DNA from: Paenibacillus sp. GSMTC-2017 | Lineage (GTDB): Bacteria; Bacillota; Bacilli; Paenibacillales; Paenibacillaceae | Direction of reading: 5' to 3' | Assembly: GCF_016019935.1 (NCBI RefSeq) | Contig: NZ_JAECMT010000001.1 | Location: forward strand, 558,022-622,021 | Length of the DNA: 64,000 bases | Shown here: in pieces, positions 24,400-32,328 of the stretch | Layout of the letters: each line of letters opens with the position of its first letter | Position numbering within the stretch: position 1 is the first letter of the stretch | Position numbers and translations under genes: made by a program | Notes under the pieces: model-generated | Database searches by the model: none | The model's input: only the letters and a program-made list of their open reading frames with translations | Told to the model about the DNA's origin: nothing

Positions 24400-24738
24400 A
24401 TGCCCAATTATCGAATTATTGTCGATCTCTCTGATCGGAGATTATATCTTCTTGATGGGGATATTGTCGTACGTGGTTACCCTGTTGGTATTGGGAGAAT
24501 GGTTACACTTACCCCGACCGGCGAGTTTTTCATCATTAACAAACAGCCTAATCCAGGAGGACCATTCGGCGCGTTCTGGATGGGTCTATCTAAACCGTCG
24601 TATGGCATACATGGAACAAACGATCCATCTTCAATCGGTCATGAAGTTTCTCATGGGTGTATTAGAATGTACAACCACGATGTCCTTGAATTAGCAGCAC
24701 TCGTCCCGATCGAGACACGGGTTACAATACGCCCATAA
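24400..24738 (+). CDS. L,D-transpeptidase (YkuD domain), short form
   Basis: Protein of 112 aa consisting almost entirely of the catalytic YkuD domain. The active-site motif is complete: GIHGTNDPSSIG with SHGCIRM, giving His and Cys catalytic residues. N-terminal YRIIVDLSDRRLYLLDGD is the usual first strand pair. GGAGG stands 6 nt before ATG 24400. No signal peptide, LysM or PG-binding domain is present, which is typical of short Bacillus/Paenibacillus forms found in the spore or forespore. It makes 3-3 cross-links in peptidoglycan. Confidence 0.88.
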   Translation: MPNYRIIVDLSDRRLYLLDGDIVVRGYPVGIGRMVTLTPTGEFFIINKQPNPGGPFGAFWMGLSKPSYGIHGTNDPSSIGHEVSHGCIRMYNHDVLELAALVPIETRVTIRP

Positions 24739-24835
24739 CATCATGTCATTTGGTATCTTCTAAGCCCAGAATGCCCTATCGTTCATTGGGCTGTTCCGGG
24801 CTTCATTCAATTACGAACACACCTCGTTTATTTGC

Positions 24836-24880
24836 AAAAAGCGGCCACTCCCCAGAACATTATTTCTGGAGAAGTAGCCC
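24836..24880 (-). terminator. terminator after the glucosaminidase gene
   Basis: Minus-strand stem GGCTACTTCTCCAGAA against TTCTGGGGAGTGGCC, followed by GCTTTTTG. Located 18 nt after the stop codon at 24898. Confidence 0.7.
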
Positions 24881-24897
24881 CTTTATCAACATAAAAA

Positions 24898-25668
24898 CTA
24901 ATCGATCATTACAACCTGCGCGCGCTCATCCCACTGAAAAGTACCACTGCGCACATTGACCAAATCCCTTACTTTTACATATCCCGTCGATTCCGACAGC
25001 ATGGACTCTAACTCTATACCGTTTACAGTAACCTTACTTCCCGTCCAGCCAATCTTCATTCCAAGGAACTCACCGATTTTTCTGGCAGGTATCCAAGGTG
25101 TTCCATTTAATAAATATCCCGTCCCAATTACTTGCCCTTGATACGTTATAGGTATAATTGAAGCGGCCTCAAACCCTCTTGTTTTCCTAGGGGGCGTTAC
25201 CAAATTATCATATTTCTTCAGTCCATACTGATTTATAATCGAGATTAACTTCGATGCATAAGCAGGATCTGTTGCATATCCGCAAGCATAAAGCATTTGT
25301 GCTTGTTGTTCTGGCGTGGTGGCCTGCCGTACTCGTTCATACCTTGATATATTCATAAGCAGGTCCAAATCTTTATAGAAATGATAAATGCTTTTATATG
25401 CTCGGAATGCTGCTTTTATCGTTACATTTCTACCATCTACATATTCCCATGTACCCTTTATGACCGCTGCACCTTGCCAATAGGCATTCGTCCGCCCACT
25501 GCCAACTTTGATCCCACCCAAATTGTTCCACGCATGAATGACCCCACCTGATTCCAGTAAACTTTGTGCAAGTCGTACAGACGGAAACAAATGAGAACCT
25601 TCCTGACCAACTAAGATGGCTGCTGGTGCAATAGCCGCAAAAAACTGATCTCTCGTCAGCTTCGCCAT
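24898..25668 (-). CDS. glucosaminidase-domain cell-wall hydrolase with copper-amine-oxidase-like stalk domain
   Basis: Protein of 256 aa. Residues about 5-150 form a glucosaminidase domain (LFPSVRLAQSLLESGG with catalytic Glu, WNNLGGIKVG, FRAYKSIYHFYKDL, YATDPAYASKLISIINQYGL). Residues about 165-256 resemble the copper-amine-oxidase N-terminal repeat common in Paenibacillaceae surface proteins (YLLNGTPWIPARKIGEFLG, VKVRDLV). There is no signal peptide, so it may leave the cell by holin-type release, lysis or act in the mother cell. It cleaves the glycan strand of peptidoglycan. Confidence 0.82.
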   Translation of the reverse strand: MAKLTRDQFFAAIAPAAILVGQEGSHLFPSVRLAQSLLESGGVIHAWNNLGGIKVGSGRTNAYWQGAAVIKGTWEYVDGRNVTIKAAFRAYKSIYHFYKDLDLLMNISRYERVRQATTPEQQAQMLYACGYATDPAYASKLISIINQYGLKKYDNLVTPPRKTRGFEAASIIPITYQGQVIGTGYLLNGTPWIPARKIGEFLGMKIGWTGSKVTVNGIELESMLSESTGYVKVRDLVNVRSGTFQWDERAQVVMID

Positions 25669-25750
25669 ATCCTCACTCCCCTAACTACTAGCCCTCCTTA
25701 TATGCACAAAGGACTCTTACTCTTTTGTATGCGACAGCTTGGCATAAGGA

Positions 25751-25789
25751 AACGGCACTTCGTCCTATTGAGACAAAATGCCGTTTCTA
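25751..25789 (-). terminator. hairpin after the thiamine/TatD operon
   Basis: Minus strand AAACGGCA-TTTTGTC ... GACGAAG-TGCCGTTT, a 15-bp stem with G-T pairs and a TCAATAG loop, 9 nt downstream of the TatD stop. The T tract after it is short (TCCTT). Confidence 0.6.
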
Positions 25790-25797
25790 CAGACGAA

Positions 25798-26631
25798 TTA
25801 TATATCGTAAAAACGTTTCGTATTTTCAAGTAATACAGATGCCACTTTAGCAGCATTCATTCCTTTAACAGCTGCGATATCCGCAATAACGTGTCGCACC
25901 ATCGACGGATTGGTTGATTGGCCACTGTAAGGTCCTTCAAACAACCACGGTCCATCAGTCTCTGCCATAAGAAGATGAATCGGATATTGCTCCACAAGCT
26001 CAATAATTTCCCGCTCATATGCAACATCCGGTGTAATAGATATGAAGTAACCTGCCTTAATCATCCGCTCCACTGTATCTCTGCTTCCTTTAAACCAATG
26101 GAAATGTGCTCTGCGAATCCCATATCTCTGAAGCAAGTCGCATACTTTATCCGCATCTTCATAAACGGCATGAAGAACGATTGGGCGATCCAACTCTGCT
26201 GCAAGTGCAACGAAGCTTTCCAACAATGACAAATAGGGCGTCTCATTAAATGGCTCTCCTGTAGCTTCGAGCTCCGTCCGTTTATAATAGGGAAGACCAA
26301 CTTCACCAATAGCGAATGCTTCCCCAGCAGCATCTCTTTCTCTTATCCAACGGAATAGCTGCTCCCGCTCAGCTGCAGAGGGTAGCTCCTGCTCTGGATG
26401 ATAGCCGAATGCAGGATGAACTCGCCCCGCATACTTTTTCGCCAATCCATCATTCGTCTTGGAGGAGGCCAGGTTCATCGATACAGCTATAACAGCTTCC
26501 ACACCGTCCCTGAACGCTTCTTCCAGCAGGGTAGTTCGTTCCTCTTCTGTATACAAATCCACATGAAGATGAGCATCAATACAAGCAAAATTATCTACAC
26601 CGCGAATAAATTCTTCATTCGAATTATGCAC
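25798..26631 (-). CDS. TatD-family metal-dependent hydrolase, last gene of a TPP-controlled operon
   Basis: Protein of 277 aa with the TatD TIM-barrel metal motifs in order: DAHLHVD (about residue 19), GEVGLPYY (about 115), LHAVYEDA (about 155), HFHWFKGS (about 180) and AETDGPW (about 225). These ligands fit a working two-metal centre. The GTG start lies inside the last codons of thiZ (8-nt overlap) with GGGAGG 9 nt upstream, so translation is coupled to thiamine-precursor transport. TatD proteins are annotated as DNases, but this place suggests a hydrolase acting on a thiamine breakdown product; that is inference. Confidence 0.85.
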   Translation of the reverse strand: MHNSNEEFIRGVDNFACIDAHLHVDLYTEEERTTLLEEAFRDGVEAVIAVSMNLASSKTNDGLAKKYAGRVHPAFGYHPEQELPSAAEREQLFRWIRERDAAGEAFAIGEVGLPYYKRTELEATGEPFNETPYLSLLESFVALAAELDRPIVLHAVYEDADKVCDLLQRYGIRRAHFHWFKGSRDTVERMIKAGYFISITPDVAYEREIIELVEQYPIHLLMAETDGPWLFEGPYSGQSTNPSMVRHVIADIAAVKGMNAAKVASVLLENTKRFYDI

Positions 26632-27400
26632 GAAGAGCTGCCTCCCTACCGCTATCTTGAAGATGAGTATAGATACGTTGCTTCAGCTCGTTGAAGCGGG
26701 TATCCATCCATAACTCCTCCCTGCGCGGTCTCTCGAACGGGACAATGATCTCATCTTGAACAATTGCAGGTGAGGCGGACAATACAATAATCCGATCCGA
26801 TAAATAGATCGCTTCTTCGATACTATGCGTGACTAACAGCACTGATCTGCGGTTTTTCTCCCAAATCGATAGAAGCCACTTTTGCATATGTTGCCTCGTT
26901 AGTGCGTCCAGCGCTCCGAATGGCTCATCCAAAAGCATTAGCTTCTGCGGAGATAACAGAGCTCGCAGGAAAGAGACACGTTGCTGCATACCGCCAGAGA
27001 GAACATGTGGATATGCACCCGCATATTCGCCAAGCCCAATTTCGTTCAGCCATGCGTGAGCATCATCCTTCGCCTTTTTTTTATCTATACCTGCAATAGT
27101 AAGTGACAACTCAATATTACTTGCTACTGTCCGCCAAGGTAGTAACGAAGCCTGCTGTGGCATATAAGCGACATGACCGCTTTCAAGCGTCGTTTCCTTC
27201 CCGTCAATCCATATCTCACCGGCTGTTGGACGTTCCAGTCCACCGATCACTCCGAATAATGTCGTTTTACCGCTGCCTGAAGGACCAATAATAGATACGA
27301 ACTCGCCGTCCCCTACTTGGAGAGACAGATCTTGAAGCACTTCCTTTATGCCCCTTTTATCTTTGAAGATTTTGCTTACTCCCTTTACTTCCAGCATCAC
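26624..27400 (-). CDS. thiZ: ABC transporter ATP-binding protein for thiamine precursor (ThiZ-like)
   Basis: Protein of 258 aa with Walker A GPSGSGKTT, Q-loop MPQQASLLPW, signature LSGGMQQR, Walker B LMLLDEPFGALD and switch THSIEEA. This set is typical of the nitrate/taurine/HMP-precursor importer group. Member of the riboswitch-led operon thiY - binding protein - thiX - thiZ; its start overlaps the thiX stop by 4 nt. Energises uptake of a pyrimidine thiamine precursor such as formyl-aminopyrimidine. Confidence 0.88.
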   Translation of the reverse strand: MMLEVKGVSKIFKDKRGIKEVLQDLSLQVGDGEFVSIIGPSGSGKTTLFGVIGGLERPTAGEIWIDGKETTLESGHVAYMPQQASLLPWRTVASNIELSLTIAGIDKKKAKDDAHAWLNEIGLGEYAGAYPHVLSGGMQQRVSFLRALLSPQKLMLLDEPFGALDALTRQHMQKWLLSIWEKNRRSVLLVTHSIEEAIYLSDRIIVLSASPAIVQDEIIVPFERPRREELWMDTRFNELKQRIYTHLQDSGREAALRA

Positions 27401-28182
27401 TTCACTTCTCCTCCCTTCTTAGGTTGCCAGCGTACGATTAGACGTTCCGCCATTACGACGATTCCAAACAGTGTTAAGCTAAGTGCAATAATAAGGACAA
27501 CTGCTGCAAAAGCCCGTTCCGGCATATACCCTCTGGATGACAATACCATGAAGCCACCAAGCCCGATCTTTGGCGACAACATTTCTGCGAACACAGCACT
27601 CATTACGCTGTAGGTTGCAGCAATTTTGAGTCCTGAAAATAAATGAATAATAGAATGAGGCAGCTCCAATCGCCAAAACAACTGCCACTTCCTGCTTCCT
27701 ATCATTCGCAAATAATTACGTAATCCGTTATCCGTACTGGACAATCCGCTCAGCATTGCAATGGATACGGGGAAAAAACATACCAATATGACTAGAAGTG
27801 CTTTTGGAAGCAATCCATAGCCAAAAAGCATCGTCATAATTGGCGCCAATACGACGATAGGCACATTTTGCGATAAGATTAGAAGGGGGTAGATACCTCT
27901 TCGTACACCTGGCAATAGATGCAGCAAAGCGGCGAGCACAAAGCCCGCCGCCGATCCTCCTAAAAATCCAATCAAGGTGAGCTTAAGCGTTGCACCTGTA
28001 TGTTCCATAAGCCTCGGCCATACGTTAGCCTTAAGCGCTTCTTCTACAACTGCCAAAGGCGAAGGTATCATCCAGCTGTGTACGACTCCGAAGGATACAA
28101 TCGCTTGCCAGCAAGCAATCAGCACCACTAGTACAACAACTGGTGGCCATATGCTCGACCACGGACCTTTGTTATTGCCCAT
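27397..28182 (-). CDS. thiX: ABC transporter permease for thiamine precursor (ThiX-like)
   Basis: Integral membrane protein of 261 aa with about six helices, for example VVVLVVLIACWQAIVSFG and LTLIGFLGGSAAGFVLAALL. The EAA-type coupling loop appears at LRNYLRMIGSRKWQLFWRLELPHS. I chose ATG 28182, which overlaps the end of the thiamine-binding protein gene by 11 nt; a longer frame from 28221 would overlap by 50 nt. It forms the channel of the ThiXYZ importer. Confidence 0.87.
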   Translation of the reverse strand: MGNNKGPWSSIWPPVVVLVVLIACWQAIVSFGVVHSWMIPSPLAVVEEALKANVWPRLMEHTGATLKLTLIGFLGGSAAGFVLAALLHLLPGVRRGIYPLLILSQNVPIVVLAPIMTMLFGYGLLPKALLVILVCFFPVSIAMLSGLSSTDNGLRNYLRMIGSRKWQLFWRLELPHSIIHLFSGLKIAATYSVMSAVFAEMLSPKIGLGGFMVLSSRGYMPERAFAAVVLIIALSLTLFGIVVMAERLIVRWQPKKGGEVK

Positions 28183-28474
28183 CTGGATATTTCTCAAGCA
28201 GTCTTCCCATTGAAGCGCCATTCTCTGGGTTATAATAAATTTTTATTTGTGAAATAACGGAAGCACAGCCCATCTCCGTCATCGCCTCGTTCATTCGCTG
28301 TACAACGCCAAGTAATTCGCTAAGCTCTCCCTCCATCGTCGTCTCTAGTGGAGCGACCCGGTATGGAACTCGCGATTCCTTTATAATGGAGATAGCCCGA
28401 TCTACATAAGGCAGAACACTTTCTCCTCCTGGTGTAGTTGGCAATATTTGAATACTGACAAGTGCGTTAGCCAT
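28172..28474 (-). CDS. thiamine-binding protein (YqgV/MTH1187, YkoF-like)
   Basis: Protein of 100 aa with the family pattern ANALVSIQILPTTPGGESVLPYVDRAISIIKES, VAPLETTMEGELSELLGVV. It is a ferredoxin-like fold cytosolic protein that binds thiamine or its pyrimidine. GAAGGGG lies before ATG 28474. Placed second in the TPP-riboswitch operon between substrate-binding lipoprotein and permease, supporting a role in thiamine-precursor handling. Confidence 0.85.
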   Translation of the reverse strand: MANALVSIQILPTTPGGESVLPYVDRAISIIKESRVPYRVAPLETTMEGELSELLGVVQRMNEAMTEMGCASVISQIKIYYNPENGASMGRLLEKYPDGQ

Positions 28475-28518
28475 TTCTATTCCCCTTCTTTCTCCCATGT
28501 TGTTATCAGCTTACCGCA

Positions 28519-29574
28519 TTATTCAGGCAAAAATTCGTTTGTAAAAGCTTTCTCAGCGTCTAGCTCCGACTCCAAAAGTCCACGCTCGAACATCCAGCCC
28601 GCGTAATTTTTCCATACGCTTAACTTCTGCTCTCCCCAACGAGGAGCATCGTCCTGATAACGTGTAGCTAACCACTTCTGACTAGCCTTCACTAAATCAG
28701 CGTTCAGATCAGGTTCAGCTTTAATCAATATGTCAGCAGCTTCCTCTGGATTGTCAATCGCTAGCTGATAACCTTTCGCTGTCGCAGTTGTGAAAGCTTT
28801 CACCAGATCTGGCGAATCTTGAATCAACTTTTCGTTCGTAACGAGAACGGGTGTATAATAATCCAGCTTGTCACTATAATCCGTCAAATAAACCATGTTA
28901 ATTTCTTCGCCGCGAAGCTCAGCTTCAACGCCCGTCCAAGCATAATAGATCCATGCAAAATCAATATCCCGCTTCACTGCCGTGAAGAAGTCGCTGTCTC
29001 CAATGCTCATTATGTCTACTTTGCCCACATCTGCGCCATCCTCGCGCATAACGGAATCGATTATTGCTTCTTCTACAGGTGCTCCCCAGCCGCCGTAGCG
29101 CATTCCTTCGAACTTTTTCGGAGAATCTATTCCTTTCTCCTTCGGTGATGCGAAACCAGATGTATTATGTTGAATGACTGCAGCAATAGAAACGAGCGGC
29201 ACACCCGCAATACGAGCTAATGTCACTGATTCTTGGTAGCTAACGCCAAATTGTACATTTCCGGAACCGACCATTTTGTCCGCACCGTCTTGACCAGGTG
29301 GAATAATTTCAACATCAAGACCTTGCTCCTTGAAAAAACCTTTATCGCGAGCGACATACAAACCTGTATGGTTTGTATTTGGCGACCAATCAAGTACAAC
29401 CTGCACTTTTTGTAGCGGCTTCCCCCCTGTTGACGTCCCCTCTTCAGCTTTATCTGAAGGTTTTCCGTTGCTATTTCCCCCGCAGCCAGCCAAAGCTAGC
29501 ATAAGCGCTAATAAAGTGATCGAAAGCGCTGTAACGTTTTTGGTTGTTTTATTGCGTATTTTGTTGCTTAACAT
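28519..29574 (-). CDS. thiY: thiamine-precursor substrate-binding lipoprotein (ThiY-like)
   Basis: Lipoprotein of 351 aa. Signal peptide with lipobox LALAGC (Cys about residue 31), then the NMT1/THI5-like domain: VQVVLDWSPNTNHTGLYVARDKGFF, VEIIPPGQDGADKMVGSGNVQFGVSYQESV, FEGMRYGGWGAPVEEAI. These are hallmarks of ThiY proteins that bind formyl-aminomethyl-pyrimidine. ATG 29574 with GAGGGG 8 nt upstream was chosen over one at 29640. First gene after the TPP riboswitch and its terminator. Confidence 0.9.
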   Translation of the reverse strand: MLSNKIRNKTTKNVTALSITLLALMLALAGCGGNSNGKPSDKAEEGTSTGGKPLQKVQVVLDWSPNTNHTGLYVARDKGFFKEQGLDVEIIPPGQDGADKMVGSGNVQFGVSYQESVTLARIAGVPLVSIAAVIQHNTSGFASPKEKGIDSPKKFEGMRYGGWGAPVEEAIIDSVMREDGADVGKVDIMSIGDSDFFTAVKRDIDFAWIYYAWTGVEAELRGEEINMVYLTDYSDKLDYYTPVLVTNEKLIQDSPDLVKAFTTATAKGYQLAIDNPEEAADILIKAEPDLNADLVKASQKWLATRYQDDAPRWGEQKLSVWKNYAGWMFERGLLESELDAEKAFTNEFLPE

Positions 29575-29644
29575 GATGTGTTCCCCTCTCCGAGCATTCT
29601 TTGTATGTATTGACGACCCCTTCGTGCTCCCTGTGCACATGTAG

Positions 29645-29681
29645 AAAAATAAAAAGACGCCCTCCCTATACGGAGGACGTC
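29645..29681 (-). terminator. riboswitch-controlled terminator before thiY
   Basis: Minus strand GACGTCCTCC, loop GTATA, GGGAGGGCGTC followed by TTTTTATTT. It lies between the TPP aptamer and the thiY start, so it is the likely off-switch when TPP is bound. Confidence 0.85.
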
Positions 29682-29779
29682 ATGTTGTCGGCTATGTCAT
29701 TGCTTCCTACTTCAGACACAAAACCACTGTAGCTACTAGACTAGAGTCGATTTCGTTTACTTAAGAGAAGCTTAGCTTC

Positions 29780-29870
29780 AATTCCTACGCCGGCATTATC
29801 CGGATCAGGTTATATGGGTCGGAATATTCATCTATTCCCTCTCAGCCGGCAAATCCCAGCTCCCCAGAGC
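29780..29870 (-). ncRNA. TPP riboswitch (THI element)
   Basis: Conserved parts on the minus strand, in order: CTGGGGAGC, GGCTGAGAGGG, an AATA-containing variable stem, GACCC, ACCTGATCCGGATAATGCC and GGCGTAGGAA. These are the P2-P5 core blocks of the thiamine pyrophosphate aptamer. A terminator follows before thiY, so control is by premature termination. Confidence 0.95.
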
Positions 29871-29897
29871 ATATTTAGTTTCGTCAATTACTAACTC

Positions 29898-29906
29898 ATT
29901 ATAGCA
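29898..29906 (-). promoter_or_regulatory. extended -10 promoter of the thi operon
   Basis: Minus strand TTGCTATAAT: a perfect -10 hexamer TATAAT with a TGn extension, about 30 nt upstream of the riboswitch. No strong -35 is seen. Confidence 0.65.
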
Positions 29907-29948
29907 AATTCCGATCAGAAAGCTAGACATATTTTCACAACTCCATTC

Positions 29949-31055
29949 TTATGCTTCTTGCCCTTTGGCCCCATTCCCTGATACTCGATATCGCTTTCTC
30001 ACCCCGATGGCAAACATAAGTAGCGGCAGTACGATCTGAAAAAAGGGTACAATTTTCAGCGTAATATCAAGCCCGATCCATATATGATACGTGTTGTTAG
30101 GCTCAAGGAAAGAGGCGGCATAGATGATAACCCCGACTGGGAGCACGAAGTAACGCTGACTGATACGTGTTACGGCACTTAAGGTGAATACTGAAGCCAT
30201 ATACAATGTCACAATTTTAACGAAAAGTCCGATAAACAGTAGCAGCGTAACGATAATATCCAGCCGCTCTAGAAAGTTCGCAAGCCTAATCAATTGAACG
30301 ACATGCAGCAGCGGGAGCGCTGTGAGCCCAGCTAGTTCTTTTCCGAGTACACACAAAATAATGGCATTCATAAATACGAGAAAAATTGAAACACCAGTAA
30401 GTGATAAATACGTCACTTTTCCTATTAACTTCTTCTCTTTCACATGATTCCAGAAAACAAGCAATACAACCATCTGACCAAACGGAAATGATAGTAGGTC
30501 AGGGAATGCCGCCTTTACTATAGGTATTGGGCCATTCTCCATAATGGGCATCAGCTCTTTTACATTGACAAGACCACCAAAAAAAAGCAATAAGATAATA
30601 ACTGTATAACTGATAAAAACAATTGGAAACAGCAGTTGTACGACACGCACAAAAACTTCTATCCCTTTATTAACGGTGTAGGCCGCTACAAACAAAATTA
30701 ACAGCATAATAACCCATTTGGGCGTGGTGCTAAGAAGCGCCATCGACGTTAATTCGCCCACATCACGTACATTTCTCATTGATTCGTAGGAGAACCATAC
30801 GGCATGAATTAATGCGATAGCCGCCCCAATATATTTGCCGAAATGAATCTTATATAACTCAGCAATATCAGATTTTGGTGATCTCATCTGGATGGTTACA
30901 TAAATGATAGTCAACAGCAGTCCGACTACGGCCGCCATTGCCATCGCAAGCCATGCATCTTGCTTAGCCTCTATACCAAGCTCAAATAGTGGTGTACTTC
31001 CTATTAAAAATACGATAATGAGAATGGCTAGCTGATTTTTGCCGAACTGCTGCAT
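29949..31055 (-). CDS. spore germination permease, GerAB/GerKB-like
   Basis: Protein of 368 aa with about ten transmembrane helices (for example LAILIIVFLIGSTPLF, AAVVGLLLTIIYVTI, IMLLILFVAAYTV, IVFISYTVIILLLFFGG). It belongs to the APC-type B subunit of germinant receptors, which senses the germinant in the spore inner membrane. ATG 31055 was chosen because GGGGGG stands just upstream; a longer frame reaches back into the C-subunit gene. Third gene in an A-C-B operon. Confidence 0.88.
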   Translation of the reverse strand: MQQFGKNQLAILIIVFLIGSTPLFELGIEAKQDAWLAMAMAAVVGLLLTIIYVTIQMRSPKSDIAELYKIHFGKYIGAAIALIHAVWFSYESMRNVRDVGELTSMALLSTTPKWVIMLLILFVAAYTVNKGIEVFVRVVQLLFPIVFISYTVIILLLFFGGLVNVKELMPIMENGPIPIVKAAFPDLLSFPFGQMVVLLVFWNHVKEKKLIGKVTYLSLTGVSIFLVFMNAIILCVLGKELAGLTALPLLHVVQLIRLANFLERLDIIVTLLLFIGLFVKIVTLYMASVFTLSAVTRISQRYFVLPVGVIIYAASFLEPNNTYHIWIGLDITLKIVPFFQIVLPLLMFAIGVRKRYRVSGNGAKGQEA

Positions 31056-31104
31056 ATTTCTCCCCCCTCTATCTATAAAAAGTTTCCCTCTACCATCTAA
31101 GTAG

Positions 31105-32310
31105 CTACGAACCTGCTTTTTCTTGTGCTGCTTTAAAATTCCTTCCACTCATTCCCGTCGATTCAACCTTCATCTTTACCGATATTTCAAGCTCCGTCAG
31201 TGGAAACAACTCATCCCAATTCCCACTGCTCTCCTTCCATAACTTTGGATGCTGCTCATGAATGATGTTTCCAAATCCCATTATGTCTGTTTTGTATTTC
31301 CGAACGGACTTCCAGCCACCGAGCGCAATGGCTTTGATTTCCTCTTCTATTTTTCTTTCAACTCTCTCCACTTCTTTTGGTTTCGTCAAATCATGATGGC
31401 AACTATACTCCATCAATACACCTTTCGCCTCGATTTTAACTTTCATTTTCCACTTATTGTTCATTGGTACGGATTGTATCTTTGTAGATGCTTTCATTAT
31501 GCGAACGGATGAGCCATCTGGTCCTACCTTGTTTTCGGCACAGGAGTAGGAGACCGTTGTTTTGTCCACATTGTCGCTGAGCCACATTACTCCTCTACTC
31601 TGATCATCATTCAGCCATCCCACAAGCTTGTCGCCATGAATGAGTCCAAGTTCGTTTAATCTTACCTTAGATGGCGTTGATGTTTTCCCCATCTCATCTA
31701 CACTATCTGTGCTTTTCCCAGATCCAGCTAATACTAATCCCGGTATACCAGTAGCCTTTGTATTGCTAAGTAATTCCTTAAGTACACTATGAATCGTCAT
31801 TTGCCTAAACGCCGCACTACCTGTCTCTTCATTTGTAATCATTCGCTGTACTGCAGCGCCAGGAATTTGCTCCGGCGGAATGAGCTGCTCCAACATTTTT
31901 CTGGCGTTTCCCTTGGACAAAAAGACACTAACCGTTTCCCTAGAATCATGATTTCGCAAATAAGCTTCAAGTAAAGGCGCTATTCCCTTTCGCGCTGCTT
32001 CCTGACTAATAATGACGACTTGATTATGTGAAAAATATAACCGGCGTGCGCTTTCTTCACTTGCCTTGCTAATAGCCATCCGAAAGTTTTCGCCCTCCGT
32101 CGAAAACACATTAACCGCAGCTGTCCCGCTTCCCGACGTTCCGCTTGATATCGCTTTTGGAATGACGATCTGATAGGACATCACCCACTTGCCGTCCTGC
32201 CAATCAACACCTGTCGCCGATATAATCGCAATTTCGTTTAGCTCCACTCTGTTCCAGCATCCTGTCAGCAGCAGGAACGATGCGAACAATAATATAAACT
32301 TCATTCTCAT
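31105..32310 (-). CDS. spore germination lipoprotein, Ger(x)C family
   Basis: Lipoprotein of about 400 aa with lipobox LLLTGC at residues 13-18 and the family segment CWNRVELNEIAIISATGVDW, followed by GENFRMAISKASEESARRLYFSHNQVVIIS. AGGAG lies 3 nt before the first ATG (32310) and 9 nt before a second (32304), so the second may be used. C subunit of the germinant receptor, anchored to the inner spore membrane. Confidence 0.9.
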   Translation of the reverse strand: MRMKFILLFASFLLLTGCWNRVELNEIAIISATGVDWQDGKWVMSYQIVIPKAISSGTSGSGTAAVNVFSTEGENFRMAISKASEESARRLYFSHNQVVIISQEAARKGIAPLLEAYLRNHDSRETVSVFLSKGNARKMLEQLIPPEQIPGAAVQRMITNEETGSAAFRQMTIHSVLKELLSNTKATGIPGLVLAGSGKSTDSVDEMGKTSTPSKVRLNELGLIHGDKLVGWLNDDQSRGVMWLSDNVDKTTVSYSCAENKVGPDGSSVRIMKASTKIQSVPMNNKWKMKVKIEAKGVLMEYSCHHDLTKPKEVERVERKIEEEIKAIALGGWKSVRKYKTDIMGFGNIIHEQHPKLWKESSGNWDELFPLTELEISVKMKVESTGMSGRNFKAAQEKAGS

Positions 32311-32328
32311 AGCTCCTGTCTCCTATCC

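Noticed and set aside
25798-26631. Plain housekeeping TatD DNase next to rsmA/metG
   Set aside because: In most Bacillota the housekeeping tatD lies near metG and rsmA; here it is coupled to thiZ, so I treat it as a paralogue with a possibly different role.
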